A DNA stretch of 6,879 nucleotides from JBFGFG01 sp041627475 (GTDB lineage Bacteria; Actinomycetota; Nitriliruptoria; Nitriliruptorales; Nitriliruptoraceae), in NCBI GenBank assembly GCA_041627475.1, contig JBFKQZ010000175.1:1-6879 (forward strand). Reading direction: 5' to 3'. Below the pieces are notes generated by a model, which was not told where the DNA came from, did no database searches, and worked only from the letters and a program-made list of their open reading frames with translations. A program made the position numbers and the translations under genes. Of this stretch, positions 1 through 5,138 are shown piece after piece (the stretch's first letter is position 1; each line of letters begins with the position of its first letter).

Positions 1-242
1 CGGGTGACGATCGCGAGCGTCGCGCCGTCGAGGTCGTCCGGCTCCAGCAGCCGTTCGACGAGCGCGACGTCGAAGGCGGCGCACATGGCGGTCAGCCCCG
101 GGGAGGGGTCGGGCGTGACGACCACGACGTCGGCCCGGGACCGCAGCAGCCCCGTCAGGCGCTCCTCGGCCAGGGGGCCGCCGCCCGCGAGCACGCAGGA
201 GCGGCCCTCCAGGTCGAGCGTGACCGGGTAGTCGAAGGCCAT
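1..242 (-). CDS. cysG: Siroheme synthase N-terminal domain (precorrin-2 dehydrogenase / ferrochelatase type), 3'-truncated by window edge
   Basis: The first 80 codons of a minus-strand gene are visible; it continues past base 1. The protein opens MAFDYPVTLDLEGRSC, followed by a Rossmann dinucleotide-binding turn AGGGPLAEERL (Gly20-Gly22), then a beta strand VVVVTP and a later LDGATLAIV segment. This order matches the NAD-binding domain of MET8/CysG proteins, which oxidise precorrin-2 to sirohydrochlorin and insert iron to make siroheme, the cofactor of sulfite and nitrite reductases. The ATG at 240-242 is the only in-frame start close to the conserved YPV opening. It lies 16 nt after the APS reductase stop, so the two are almost certainly co-transcribed and coupled; a GAGG sits further upstream than ideal (14 nt). 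Whether a C-terminal uroporphyrinogen-III methyltransferase domain follows (full CysG) or the protein is a stand-alone dehydrogenase/chelatase cannot be seen. The family call is fairly firm; the symbol is less so. Confidence 0.8.
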   Translation of the reverse strand, partial: MAFDYPVTLDLEGRSCVLAGGGPLAEERLTGLLRSRADVVVVTPDPSPGLTAMCAAFDVALVERLLEPDDLDGATLAIVT

Positions 243-258
243 GTGGTCGTTGCTCGCC

Positions 259-1110
259 TCAGCCCGGGGTCGTGGTGCTGCGAACCATACGACCGTCCGA
301 CTCGAGGTGGATACCGCACTCCGTCTTGCCGTCGAACGACGCCCAGCGCCCGGCGCGCGGGTCCTCGCCGTCGCGGACCGGCTGCGTGCAGGGCGCGCAG
401 CCGATCGACGGGTAGCCCTCGGCGACCAGGGGGTGGCGCGGCAGGTCGTGCTCGGCGAGGTAGTCGTCGACCGCCGCGTCGCTCCACGTCGCCAGCGGGG
501 CGACCTTCACCAGCCAGCGGCCGTCGTGCTGCCGCGCCTCGACCACGGGGGTCCCGGCGCGTTCGGGGGTCTGTGCGCGACGGACCCCGGTCGCCCAGCC
601 GTCGAAGCTCGCCAGCGCCCGGCGCAGCGGGATGGTCTTGCGCAGCTGGCAGCAGCGGTCCGGGTCGGTGTCGAACAGGTCCGGACCGTGCGTCATGGCC
701 TGCTGTGCCACCGACTGGTCGGGTCGCAGGTCCAGCACGGTCAGGCCGAGCTGCGTCGCCAGCTCGCGGCGGAACACCAGCGTCTCGTCGAAGTGGAAGC
801 CGGTGTCGAGGAAGAACACCGGCAGCTGCGGCGCCACCTCGCTGATCATGTGCAGCAGGACCGCCGACTCGGCGCCGAACGACGAGGTCACGACGAAGCG
901 GGGCACGACGTTCGCGGCCCACGCGAGCACGCGGTCCGCTGGCTTGTCCTCGAGCATCGTCGCGGCCTCGAGGGCCATCGCCCGGACGAAGGCGCCCTCG
1001 TCGTCGTCCGTGGTCGACCGGAAGCGGTCGTCCTCGTCCGGTGCCGCGCCACGCAGGGTCGCGTCCACCTGCCGTGCCACGGCGGCACGGTCGGCGTCCG
1101 AGACCATCAT
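259..1110 (-). CDS. cysH: Assimilatory adenylyl-sulfate (APS) reductase, thioredoxin-dependent, [4Fe-4S]
   Basis: This 283-residue cytoplasmic enzyme of the CysH family reduces activated sulfate to sulfite. It has the family's nucleotide-binding loop (SSFGAESAVLL), a CC pair at Cys153-Cys154 (DRCCQLRK) and a CxxC at Cys238-Cys241 (GCAPC), the four ligands of the [4Fe-4S] cluster that marks APS rather than PAPS reductases. The catalytic C-terminal motif ECGIH is present with Cys265. The cluster cysteines make APS the predicted substrate, although a few cluster-containing members also use PAPS. I place the start at the ATG at 1108-1110 because GGAG lies 7 nt upstream. An upstream in-frame GTG at 1158 would add 16 Ser/Pro/Arg-rich residues, lacks a good ribosome site and would put an inverted repeat (1131-1146) inside the coding region. 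The ATG directly following at 1107 is also possible. The siroheme-synthase gene follows after 16 nt, consistent with a sulfite-producing and sulfite-reducing operon. Confidence 0.92.
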   Translation of the reverse strand: MMVSDADRAAVARQVDATLRGAAPDEDDRFRSTTDDDEGAFVRAMALEAATMLEDKPADRVLAWAANVVPRFVVTSSFGAESAVLLHMISEVAPQLPVFFLDTGFHFDETLVFRRELATQLGLTVLDLRPDQSVAQQAMTHGPDLFDTDPDRCCQLRKTIPLRRALASFDGWATGVRRAQTPERAGTPVVEARQHDGRWLVKVAPLATWSDAAVDDYLAEHDLPRHPLVAEGYPSIGCAPCTQPVRDGEDPRAGRWASFDGKTECGIHLESDGRMVRSTTTPG

Positions 1111-1117
1111 GGTCGGG

Positions 1118-1121
1118 CTCC
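1118..1121 (-). promoter_or_regulatory. Ribosome binding site deciding the APS reductase start
   Basis: On the minus strand GGAG lies 7 nt before the ATG at 1110, ideal Shine-Dalgarno spacing. The competing GTG at 1158 has only an AGGTGG-like stretch at poorer distance. This favours the shorter protein. Confidence 0.6.
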
Positions 1122-1130
1122 GGGGAGGTC

Positions 1131-1146
1131 GGTTCGAGGACGAACC
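1131..1146. repeat. Perfect inverted repeat GGTTCG-N4-CGAACC upstream of APS reductase
   Basis: The sequence GGTTCGAGGACGAACC is a perfect 6-bp inverted repeat with a 4-nt centre, 21-36 nt upstream of the preferred APS reductase ATG. It could be an operator half-site pair for a dimeric regulator or a short leader hairpin. Its core GTTCG resembles the doubled GTTCGC elements at 1184-1198 and 1393-1407. If the GTG at 1158 were the true start, the repeat would be coding and less likely regulatory. Confidence 0.35.
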
Positions 1147-1183
1147 GTCGCGGGTCACGTCGGGTGGTCGCCACCTGAGCCGT

Positions 1184-1198
1184 GCGAACGGGGCGAAC
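1184..1198 (-). promoter_or_regulatory. Doubled GTTCGC element (9-bp period) upstream of the sulfate-reduction operon
   Basis: Read on the minus strand the segment contains GTTCGC-CCC-GTTCGC, two identical hexamers with start-to-start distance 9. It lies 74-88 nt upstream of the APS reductase ATG, in the gap between the divergent sulfur operon and the tRNA. The same architecture is found on the plus strand upstream of metA (1393-1407). I infer a possible shared operator; no known regulator is assigned. Motifs of this kind can arise by chance in GC-rich DNA. Confidence 0.3.
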
Positions 1199-1257
1199 CC
1201 ACCGTCCGCCGACCTCGGTACCCTGCGCTGGCCGTACGGCCCTCGGGTCGTGCCGAT

Positions 1258-1350
1258 GGAGGGTTCGCCTAGTCCGGTTTATGGCGCACGGCTGGAATCC
1301 GTGTATGGGGTCCTGCCCCATCGGGGGTTCAAATCCCCCACCCTCCGCCA
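1258..1350 (+). tRNA. tRNA-Ser(GGA)
   Basis: A complete class II tRNA folds from the sequence. The acceptor arms GGAGGGT (1258-1264) and ACCCTCC (1340-1346) pair perfectly, followed by discriminator G1347 and an encoded CCA (1348-1350). The D stem pairs GCC with GGC. The anticodon stem CACGG/CCGTG (1287-1291, 1299-1303) encloses loop CTGGAAT with anticodon GGA at 1294-1296, reading UCC and UCU serine codons. A long variable arm typical of tRNA-Ser pairs ATGGGG with CCCCAT (1305-1321). The T arm is GGGGG-TTCAAAT-CCCCC. A TACCCT hexamer at 1219-1224 could be its -10, without a convincing -35. A terminator follows 7 nt after the CCA. Confidence 0.97.
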
Positions 1351-1357
1351 ACACACG

Positions 1358-1386
1358 AACGCCCCCGGTCACGTGCCGGGGGCGTT
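1358..1386 (+). terminator. Intrinsic terminator after tRNA-Ser
   Basis: An 11-bp perfect stem, AACGCCCCCGG (1358-1368) with CCGGGGGCGTT (1376-1386), encloses a 7-nt loop containing CACGTG. It is followed by cttcgtgttc, a weak T-containing tail. It begins 7 nt after the tRNA CCA and ends 59 nt before metA, so it should separate the tRNA transcript from the methionine genes, which therefore need their own promoter. Confidence 0.8.
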
Positions 1387-1392
1387 CTTCGT

Positions 1393-1407
1393 GTTCGCAC
1401 TGTTCGC
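1393..1407 (+). promoter_or_regulatory. Doubled GTTCGC element (9-bp period) upstream of metA
   Basis: The stretch TGTTCGCACTGTTCGCCAC (1392-1410) holds two copies of TGTTCGC with start-to-start distance 9. If metA is transcribed from its ATG (1446), the repeats lie at about -53 to -39, where an activator or repressor would contact a promoter. The same hexamer pair and period occur on the opposite strand upstream of the APS reductase gene. This is an inferred operator candidate only. Confidence 0.3.
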
Positions 1408-1432
1408 CACGCGGGCCCCGTGGGTGCTGCCC

Positions 1433-1438
1433 TAGGGT
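1433..1438 (+). promoter_or_regulatory. Possible leaderless-promoter -10 (TAGGGT), or Shine-Dalgarno, of metA
   Basis: TAGGGT fits the actinobacterial -10 pattern TANNNT and ends 7 nt before the metA ATG, the arrangement seen in leaderless transcripts. The same bases include AGGG (1434-1437), 8 nt before the ATG, which could instead act as a weak ribosome site. No convincing -35 is visible. The two readings exclude each other, and 5'-end mapping would decide. Confidence 0.4.
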
Positions 1439-1445
1439 CGCCCGC

Positions 1446-2561
1446 ATGCCCCTCGTCGAGCACTCCTCCCTCCCGAGCTTCGCGGCGCTCCGTGCGGCCG
1501 GCGAGACCGTGCTGACGCGCGACCAGGCCGAGCACCAGGACATCCGCGAGCTGCACGTCGGGCTGTGCAACGCCATGCCCGACGCCGCCCTGCGCGCAAC
1601 CGAGCAGCAGTTCCTGCGGCTGGTCGGCGAGGCCAACCAGATCGTGCAGGTGATCGTCCACCCCTTCTCGCTGCCCGGCATCGAGCGTGGGCCCGAGGCG
1701 CAGGCGTACATCGACGCGCACTACGAGTCGCTCGACGACCTCAAGCGCGACGGCCTGGACGCGCTGGTGCTGACCGGTGCGAACGTGGCGCAGCCCGACC
1801 TCGCCGACGAGCCGTTCTGGGAGCCGCTCGGTGACCTCATGGCGTGGGCCACCGAGCACGTCACCAGCACGCTGTGCTCGTGCCTCGCGACCCACGCGCT
1901 GGTGCAGCGGTTCCACGGCATCCGCCGCCGTCGCATGCAGGACAAGCGCTGGGGCGTGTTCCCCCACCGCGTGGTGGACACGACCCACCCGTTGGTGCGC
2001 GCCACCAACACCCGCTTCGACGCGCCGCACTCACGCTGGAACACGATCTCGCCGGCGCGCCTGCGCGAGGCCGGCGTCCGCGTGCTCGCCGAGACCGTCG
2101 ACGGTGGCTTCCACCTCGGCACCAGCCCCGACGGCCTGCGGGTCGTCTACTTCCAGGGCCACCCCGAGTACGACACGATCAGCCTGCTCAAGGAGTACGA
2201 CCGCGAGGTGCAGCGCTACCTCGCCGGCGAGCTCGCCGGGTCGCCGCCGCACCCGGCCGGCTACCTCTCCGACGAGGCGACCCGCATCGTCAACCGCCAC
2301 ATCGAGCAGGCCGTCGACGCGCGCGAGGCCGGCCGCGAGCCGCCACCGCTGCCGCAGGAGCAGATCCTCCCCCACCTCGACAACACGTGGGTCGACACGG
2401 CCCGGTCGATGTTCGCGAACTGGCTGGGGTTGGTCTACCGGACCACCCACCACGTCCGCGGCCGTCCGCTGATGGACGGCATCGACCCCGACGACCCGCT
2501 CGACCTCGGCCCGGCGCCCGCCGGTCCGCCCGACCCTGACCAGGAGCACCCCAGTGCGTGA
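1446..2561 (+). CDS. metA: MetA-family homoserine O-acyltransferase, divergent subtype
   Basis: This 371-residue protein belongs to the HTS/MetA family, which acylates homoserine with succinyl-CoA or acetyl-CoA in the first committed step of methionine synthesis. Aligning by eye to E. coli MetA, the nucleophile is Cys146 (TSTLCSCLATHAL; E. coli Cys142), and His239 and Glu241 lie in FQGHPEYD (E. coli His235/Glu237). Homoserine contacts Glu250 and Arg253 are retained. Three things are unusual. The lysine pair after NLMP is replaced by NAMPDAALRATEQQ with a 2-residue insertion. The acyl-CoA specificity position (E. coli Gly111, Glu in acetyl-specific Bacillus enzymes) is Ala115. The protein has a Pro/Asp-rich C-terminal tail and is longer than the roughly 310 residues usual for MetA. 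The ATG at 1446 starts right at the conserved N-terminal region; longer in-frame extensions would run through the tRNA and terminator. The gene overlaps metY by 8 nt. The family is firm; the acyl donor is not. Confidence 0.9.
   Translation: MPLVEHSSLPSFAALRAAGETVLTRDQAEHQDIRELHVGLCNAMPDAALRATEQQFLRLVGEANQIVQVIVHPFSLPGIERGPEAQAYIDAHYESLDDLKRDGLDALVLTGANVAQPDLADEPFWEPLGDLMAWATEHVTSTLCSCLATHALVQRFHGIRRRRMQDKRWGVFPHRVVDTTHPLVRATNTRFDAPHSRWNTISPARLREAGVRVLAETVDGGFHLGTSPDGLRVVYFQGHPEYDTISLLKEYDREVQRYLAGELAGSPPHPAGYLSDEATRIVNRHIEQAVDAREAGREPPPLPQEQILPHLDNTWVDTARSMFANWLGLVYRTTHHVRGRPLMDGIDPDDPLDLGPAPAGPPDPDQEHPSA
2542..2546 (+). promoter_or_regulatory. Ribosome binding site for metY within the metA 3' end
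   Basis: AGGAG lies 7 nt before the GTG at 2554 and inside the last codons of metA. Together with the 8-nt gene overlap this implies translational coupling of the two enzymes. Confidence 0.75.
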
Positions 2562-3831
2562 CGAGACCCTCGCCATCCACGCCGGCTACGAGCCCGAGCC
2601 CACCACCAAGTCGGTCGCCGTGCCGATCTACCAGACCGTCGCCTACGAGTTCGACAACGCCCAGCACGGCGCGGACCTGTTCAACCTCGCCGTGCCCGGC
2701 AACATCTACACCCGCATCATGAACCCGACGCAGGCGGTCCTCGAGGAGCGCCTCGCGCAGCTGGAGGGCGGCGTCGCGGCGCTGTGCACCTCGGCGGGGT
2801 CGGCGGCCATCACCTACGTCGCGCTGACGCTGGCGAAGGCCGGCAGCAACATCGTCACCGTGCCGCAGCTGTACGGCGGCACCTACACGCTGTTCCGCCA
2901 CATGCTCCCCGACCTCGGGATCGAGGCGCGCTTCGCCGAGGACGACTCGCCCGAGGCCATCGCCAAGGAGATCGACGAGAGGACCGCGATGGTCTACCTC
3001 GAGTCGATCGGCAACCCGGCGGGCAACATCCCCGACATCGGCGCGATCGCCGAGGTGGCGCACGAGCACGGCGTCCCGGTCGTCGTGGACAACACGGTCC
3101 CGACGCCGATCCTGTGCAAGCCCATCGTCCACGGTGCCGACATCGTCGTGCACTCGCTGACCAAGTACATCGGGGGGCACGGCACCACGCTCGGCGGCGT
3201 CATCGTCGACGGCGGGAAGTTCGACTGGGCCGCCAACAAGGACCGCTTCCCGCAGTTCTCCGAGCCCGAGCCGGCCTACCACGGCGTCGTCTACACCGAG
3301 GCGCTCGGTCCCGCGGCCTTCATCGGCCGCGCCCGCACCGTGGCGCTGCGCAACACCGGCGCCGCGATCTCGCCGATGAACGCGTGGCAGATCCTCCAGG
3401 GCATCCAGACGCTGCCCCTGCGGATGGAGCGGCACGTCGACAACGCCCAGGCCGTGGCCGAGCACCTGCAGGGCCACGACCTCGTCGAGTGGGTCGAGTA
3501 CGCCGGGCTGGAGGACTCGCCCTACTTCGAGAACGCCGAGAAGTACGTCTGCGGCCGCCCGTCGGCGCTGCTGTCGTTCGGCATCAAGGGCGGCTTCGAG
3601 GCCGGCGAGAAGTTCTACGACGCGCTCGAGCTGTTCACCCGCCTGGTCAACATCGGCGACACCAAGTCGCTCGCGGCGCACCCGGCGTCGACCACGCACC
3701 GGCAGCTCAACGAGGAGGAGCTGGAGGCAGCCGGCGTCAAGCCGGACATGATCCGGCTGTGCGTCGGCATCGAGCACATCGACGACATCCTCGCCGACCT
3801 CGACCAGGCACTGGCCGCCAGCCAGGGCTGA
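2554..3831 (+). CDS. metY: O-acetylhomoserine (or O-succinylhomoserine) sulfhydrylase, PLP-dependent
   Basis: This 425-residue member of the Cys/Met-metabolism PLP enzymes replaces the acyl group of O-acylhomoserine with sulfide, giving homocysteine directly and bypassing cystathionine. The length matches the MetY subgroup. The opening RDETLAIHAGYEP, the phosphate-contact segment NIYTRIMNPT and the PQLYGGT loop are typical. VVVDNT contains Asp179, which contacts the PLP ring nitrogen, and HSLTKYIGGHG carries the Schiff-base lysine, Lys204. The C-terminal SLAAHPASTTH substrate-carboxylate region is intact. The GTG start at 2554 overlaps metA, has AGGAG 7 nt upstream and begins at the family's usual N-terminus. 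Because the partner is a MetA rather than a MetX acyltransferase, the substrate could be the acetyl or the succinyl ester; sequence similarity alone favours O-acetylhomoserine. Sulfide would come from the neighbouring sulfate-reduction genes. The gene ends 13 nt before a strong hairpin. Confidence 0.94.
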   Translation: MRDETLAIHAGYEPEPTTKSVAVPIYQTVAYEFDNAQHGADLFNLAVPGNIYTRIMNPTQAVLEERLAQLEGGVAALCTSAGSAAITYVALTLAKAGSNIVTVPQLYGGTYTLFRHMLPDLGIEARFAEDDSPEAIAKEIDERTAMVYLESIGNPAGNIPDIGAIAEVAHEHGVPVVVDNTVPTPILCKPIVHGADIVVHSLTKYIGGHGTTLGGVIVDGGKFDWAANKDRFPQFSEPEPAYHGVVYTEALGPAAFIGRARTVALRNTGAAISPMNAWQILQGIQTLPLRMERHVDNAQAVAEHLQGHDLVEWVEYAGLEDSPYFENAEKYVCGRPSALLSFGIKGGFEAGEKFYDALELFTRLVNIGDTKSLAAHPASTTHRQLNEEELEAAGVKPDMIRLCVGIEHIDDILADLDQALAASQG

Positions 3832-3844
3832 CGTCGCAGCACCG

Positions 3845-3877
3845 ACGAGGCCCCGGTCATCGCGACCGGGGCCTCGT
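3845..3877. terminator. Hairpin terminator between convergent metY and the lipoprotein gene
   Basis: A perfect 14-bp stem, ACGAGGCCCCGGTC (3845-3858) with GACCGGGGCCTCGT (3864-3877), has a 5-nt loop. It sits 13 nt after the metY stop and 17 nt beyond the stop of the convergent lipoprotein gene. Its symmetry suits termination from both sides. There is no T-rich tail on either strand, as is common for GC-rich actinobacterial terminators, so efficiency is uncertain. Confidence 0.7.
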
Positions 3878-3894
3878 GGCGTGTGGGGCGTGGG

Positions 3895-5043
3895 TCAGCC
3901 TGCGAAGGTGCCGATGTCCTCGGCGGTGACCCCGAGCCCGTCGTAGGTGGACTCCAGCGCCGTGCGCACCGTCTCGCCGGTGTCGGCGTCGGGTGCGGTG
4001 TCGAGCGACAGCAGGCCGGCGATCGTGTCGGCGGCGTCGGCGTCGACCTCGGCGACCAGCGGCTCGACGACGCGGAAGAAGGCCCAGCCCTCGGCCTGCT
4101 GGATCCGCGCGGCGGCCTCGTCGCCCTCGGCGAGACGGTCCGACGTGGTCTGCGCGTACTTGATCGTGGCTTGGAGGTACGGGATCGCGGTGGCCGTCAC
4201 GTACTCGTCGTAGGCGGCGTCGTAGGCGTCGAGGTCACCGTCGATGGCGGCCTGCTGCAGTGCCTCGACCGCGGCGAGGGCCCGGTCGGGCGCGGCGGTG
4301 CCGGTCCCGAAGTCCTCGCCACGCGAGATCGCGGTGCCGTACGGCGCGCAGCCCGGCTCGACGCCGTGCTGGAACGCCCAGATCTCGTCGACCTTGTGCG
4401 GGGCGCCGGTGGCCGGGTCGAGCTCGCCGGCCTCGATGCCGGCCCGGCCGGCGTCGAGCTCGTGGAACGCCCACGCGATGAGGTTGGCGTCCTTGATCGT
4501 CTTCTGGGCGATCTGCCGGCGGACGAGGTCGTCCTCGCCCTCGAGCGGGCCGGTGCCGTCGAGCGCGGCACGGGTCAGGTCGTCGAGCCAGTTCGCGCCG
4601 AGGCGCTCGGTGTAGAGGTTCCACAGCGGCTCGTCACGGTCGGCGGTGGCGTTGCCGACCAGCGTCCGGAAGCCGTCGGCGGACGGCGAGTTGCCGCCCT
4701 CCTCGTAGATCGTCGTGATGCCGGCCCAGTCGATCTCGCTGCCGTCGCCGGGCAGCAGGTCGTTGATGTCGCAGACGTCGAGGCTGACCTGCGCGTGCGC
4801 GTCCACGTCCGAGACGGGGGAGAAGCCGCCGAAGGCCTCCGTCTCGTCGCCGACCTCGATGCCCGAGGCAGAGCCGGAAGCAGAGCCGGATGCCGAGCCG
4901 GAGCCGGACGCCGAACCGGAGCCGGATGCGGAGCCGGATGCCTCGCCGAGGTTGCGGACGGTGCCCTCGTCCTGCGCGCTGCAGGCGGTGAGGAGCAGGA
5001 TGGGGATCGTGAGCGCAGCGATTCGTCGGGTCGTGCCGAGCAT
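3895..5043 (-). CDS. Iron-regulated secreted lipoprotein, possibly FEA1-type iron-assimilation family
   Basis: This 382-residue protein begins with a lipoprotein signal peptide: a positive start (TTRR), a hydrophobic core and lipobox LTAC with acylated Cys21. A low-complexity Ser/Gly/Ala linker of GSAS-like units (residues 36-61) would hold the globular domain away from the membrane. The mature domain is acidic and mostly helical. It has candidate metal-ligand motifs FHELDAG (His194, Glu195, Asp197), APHKVDEIWAFQHG (His216, Asp219, Glu220) and a Cys in EPGCAPYGTA. These remind me of the algal/bacterial FEA1 iron-assimilation proteins, and more loosely of EfeO/imelysin-type iron lipoproteins; this is from memory, not a search. 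Independent support comes from a DtxR/IdeR-type box 34 nt upstream of the ATG. The ATG at 5043 is supported by the signal peptide and GGAG 9 nt upstream. An iron-binding surface role is a reasonable inference; mechanism and transport partner are unknown. Confidence 0.82.
   Translation of the reverse strand: MLGTTRRIAALTIPILLLTACSAQDEGTVRNLGEASGSASGSGSASGSGSASGSASGSASGIEVGDETEAFGGFSPVSDVDAHAQVSLDVCDINDLLPGDGSEIDWAGITTIYEEGGNSPSADGFRTLVGNATADRDEPLWNLYTERLGANWLDDLTRAALDGTGPLEGEDDLVRRQIAQKTIKDANLIAWAFHELDAGRAGIEAGELDPATGAPHKVDEIWAFQHGVEPGCAPYGTAISRGEDFGTGTAAPDRALAAVEALQQAAIDGDLDAYDAAYDEYVTATAIPYLQATIKYAQTTSDRLAEGDEAAARIQQAEGWAFFRVVEPLVAEVDADAADTIAGLLSLDTAPDADTGETVRTALESTYDGLGVTAEDIGTFAG
4861..4938 (-). 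repeat. Tandem GSAS-coding repeat (lipoprotein linker)
   Basis: Twenty-six codons encode only Ser, Gly and Ala in a repeating (Ser-Ala/Gly-Ser-Gly) pattern. At DNA level, plus-strand units of gagccgga alternating with tgc, cgc or agc recur with periods of 6, 12 or 18 bp. The reading frame is kept throughout. It forms a flexible tether after the lipid anchor and is likely to vary in copy number by slippage in multiples of three. Confidence 0.8.
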
Positions 5044-5052
5044 TGGGAGGAT

Positions 5053-5056
5053 CTCC
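5053..5056 (-). promoter_or_regulatory. Ribosome binding site of the iron-regulated lipoprotein
   Basis: On the minus strand GGAG lies 9 nt before the ATG at 5043, supporting this start. It is downstream of the iron box, so the box is in the promoter and not in the coding region. Confidence 0.55.
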
Positions 5057-5076
5057 AGGGGAGGATGGACAGGTAC

Positions 5077-5095
5077 TTAGGTGAGCCTAACCATA
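5077..5095. promoter_or_regulatory. DtxR/IdeR-type iron box
   Basis: TTAGGTGAGCCTAACCATA matches the consensus TTAGGTTAGGCTAACCTAA at 15 of 19 positions, or 16 if the central position is read as G/C. Both half-sites (TTAGGT and CTAACC) are nearly perfect. It lies 33 nt before the lipoprotein ATG. Two TANNNT hexamers on the minus strand (TAGGCT at 5084-5089 and TATGGT at 5090-5095) fall inside it. Fe(II)-loaded repressor would therefore cover the probable -10 region and silence the gene when iron is plentiful. The A/T-rich island stands out from the GC-rich surroundings. Confidence 0.85.
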
Positions 5096-5138
5096 TGGGT
5101 CGTGGCGTCGCCAATCGACCGTCCCTCCCCCCCGGAGC

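Noticed and set aside
1160..1257. SAM or cobalamin riboswitch in the sulfur intergenic region.
   Set aside because: I found no recognisable conserved core or multi-helix junction; the spaces are short and contain only simple repeats.
1258..1350. tRNA-Ser as an attachment site of an integrated element.
   Set aside because: No integrase, no duplicated tRNA 3' end and no foreign-looking genes are visible on either side.
1182..1445. N-terminal extension of metA by 88 codons.
   Set aside because: It would translate through a complete tRNA and its terminator; family similarity begins at the ATG at 1446.
155..1711. Long minus-strand open frame (about 518 codons) crossing cysH, the tRNA and metA.
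   Set aside because: It is Arg/Pro/Gly-rich, matches no family and runs antisense through the tRNA and metA. It overlaps cysH in another frame, typical of spurious frames in GC-rich DNA.
2290..3777. Long minus-strand open frame antisense to metA-metY.
   Set aside because: Its low-complexity Val/Arg/Gly/Asp composition mirrors the codon bias of the well-supported metY on the opposite strand; no ribosome site or family match.
3859..5043. A full EfeUOB-type iron transporter operon around the lipoprotein.
   Set aside because: No permease or DyP-type peroxidase gene is present; the neighbours are metY (convergent) and an ATP-grasp gene.
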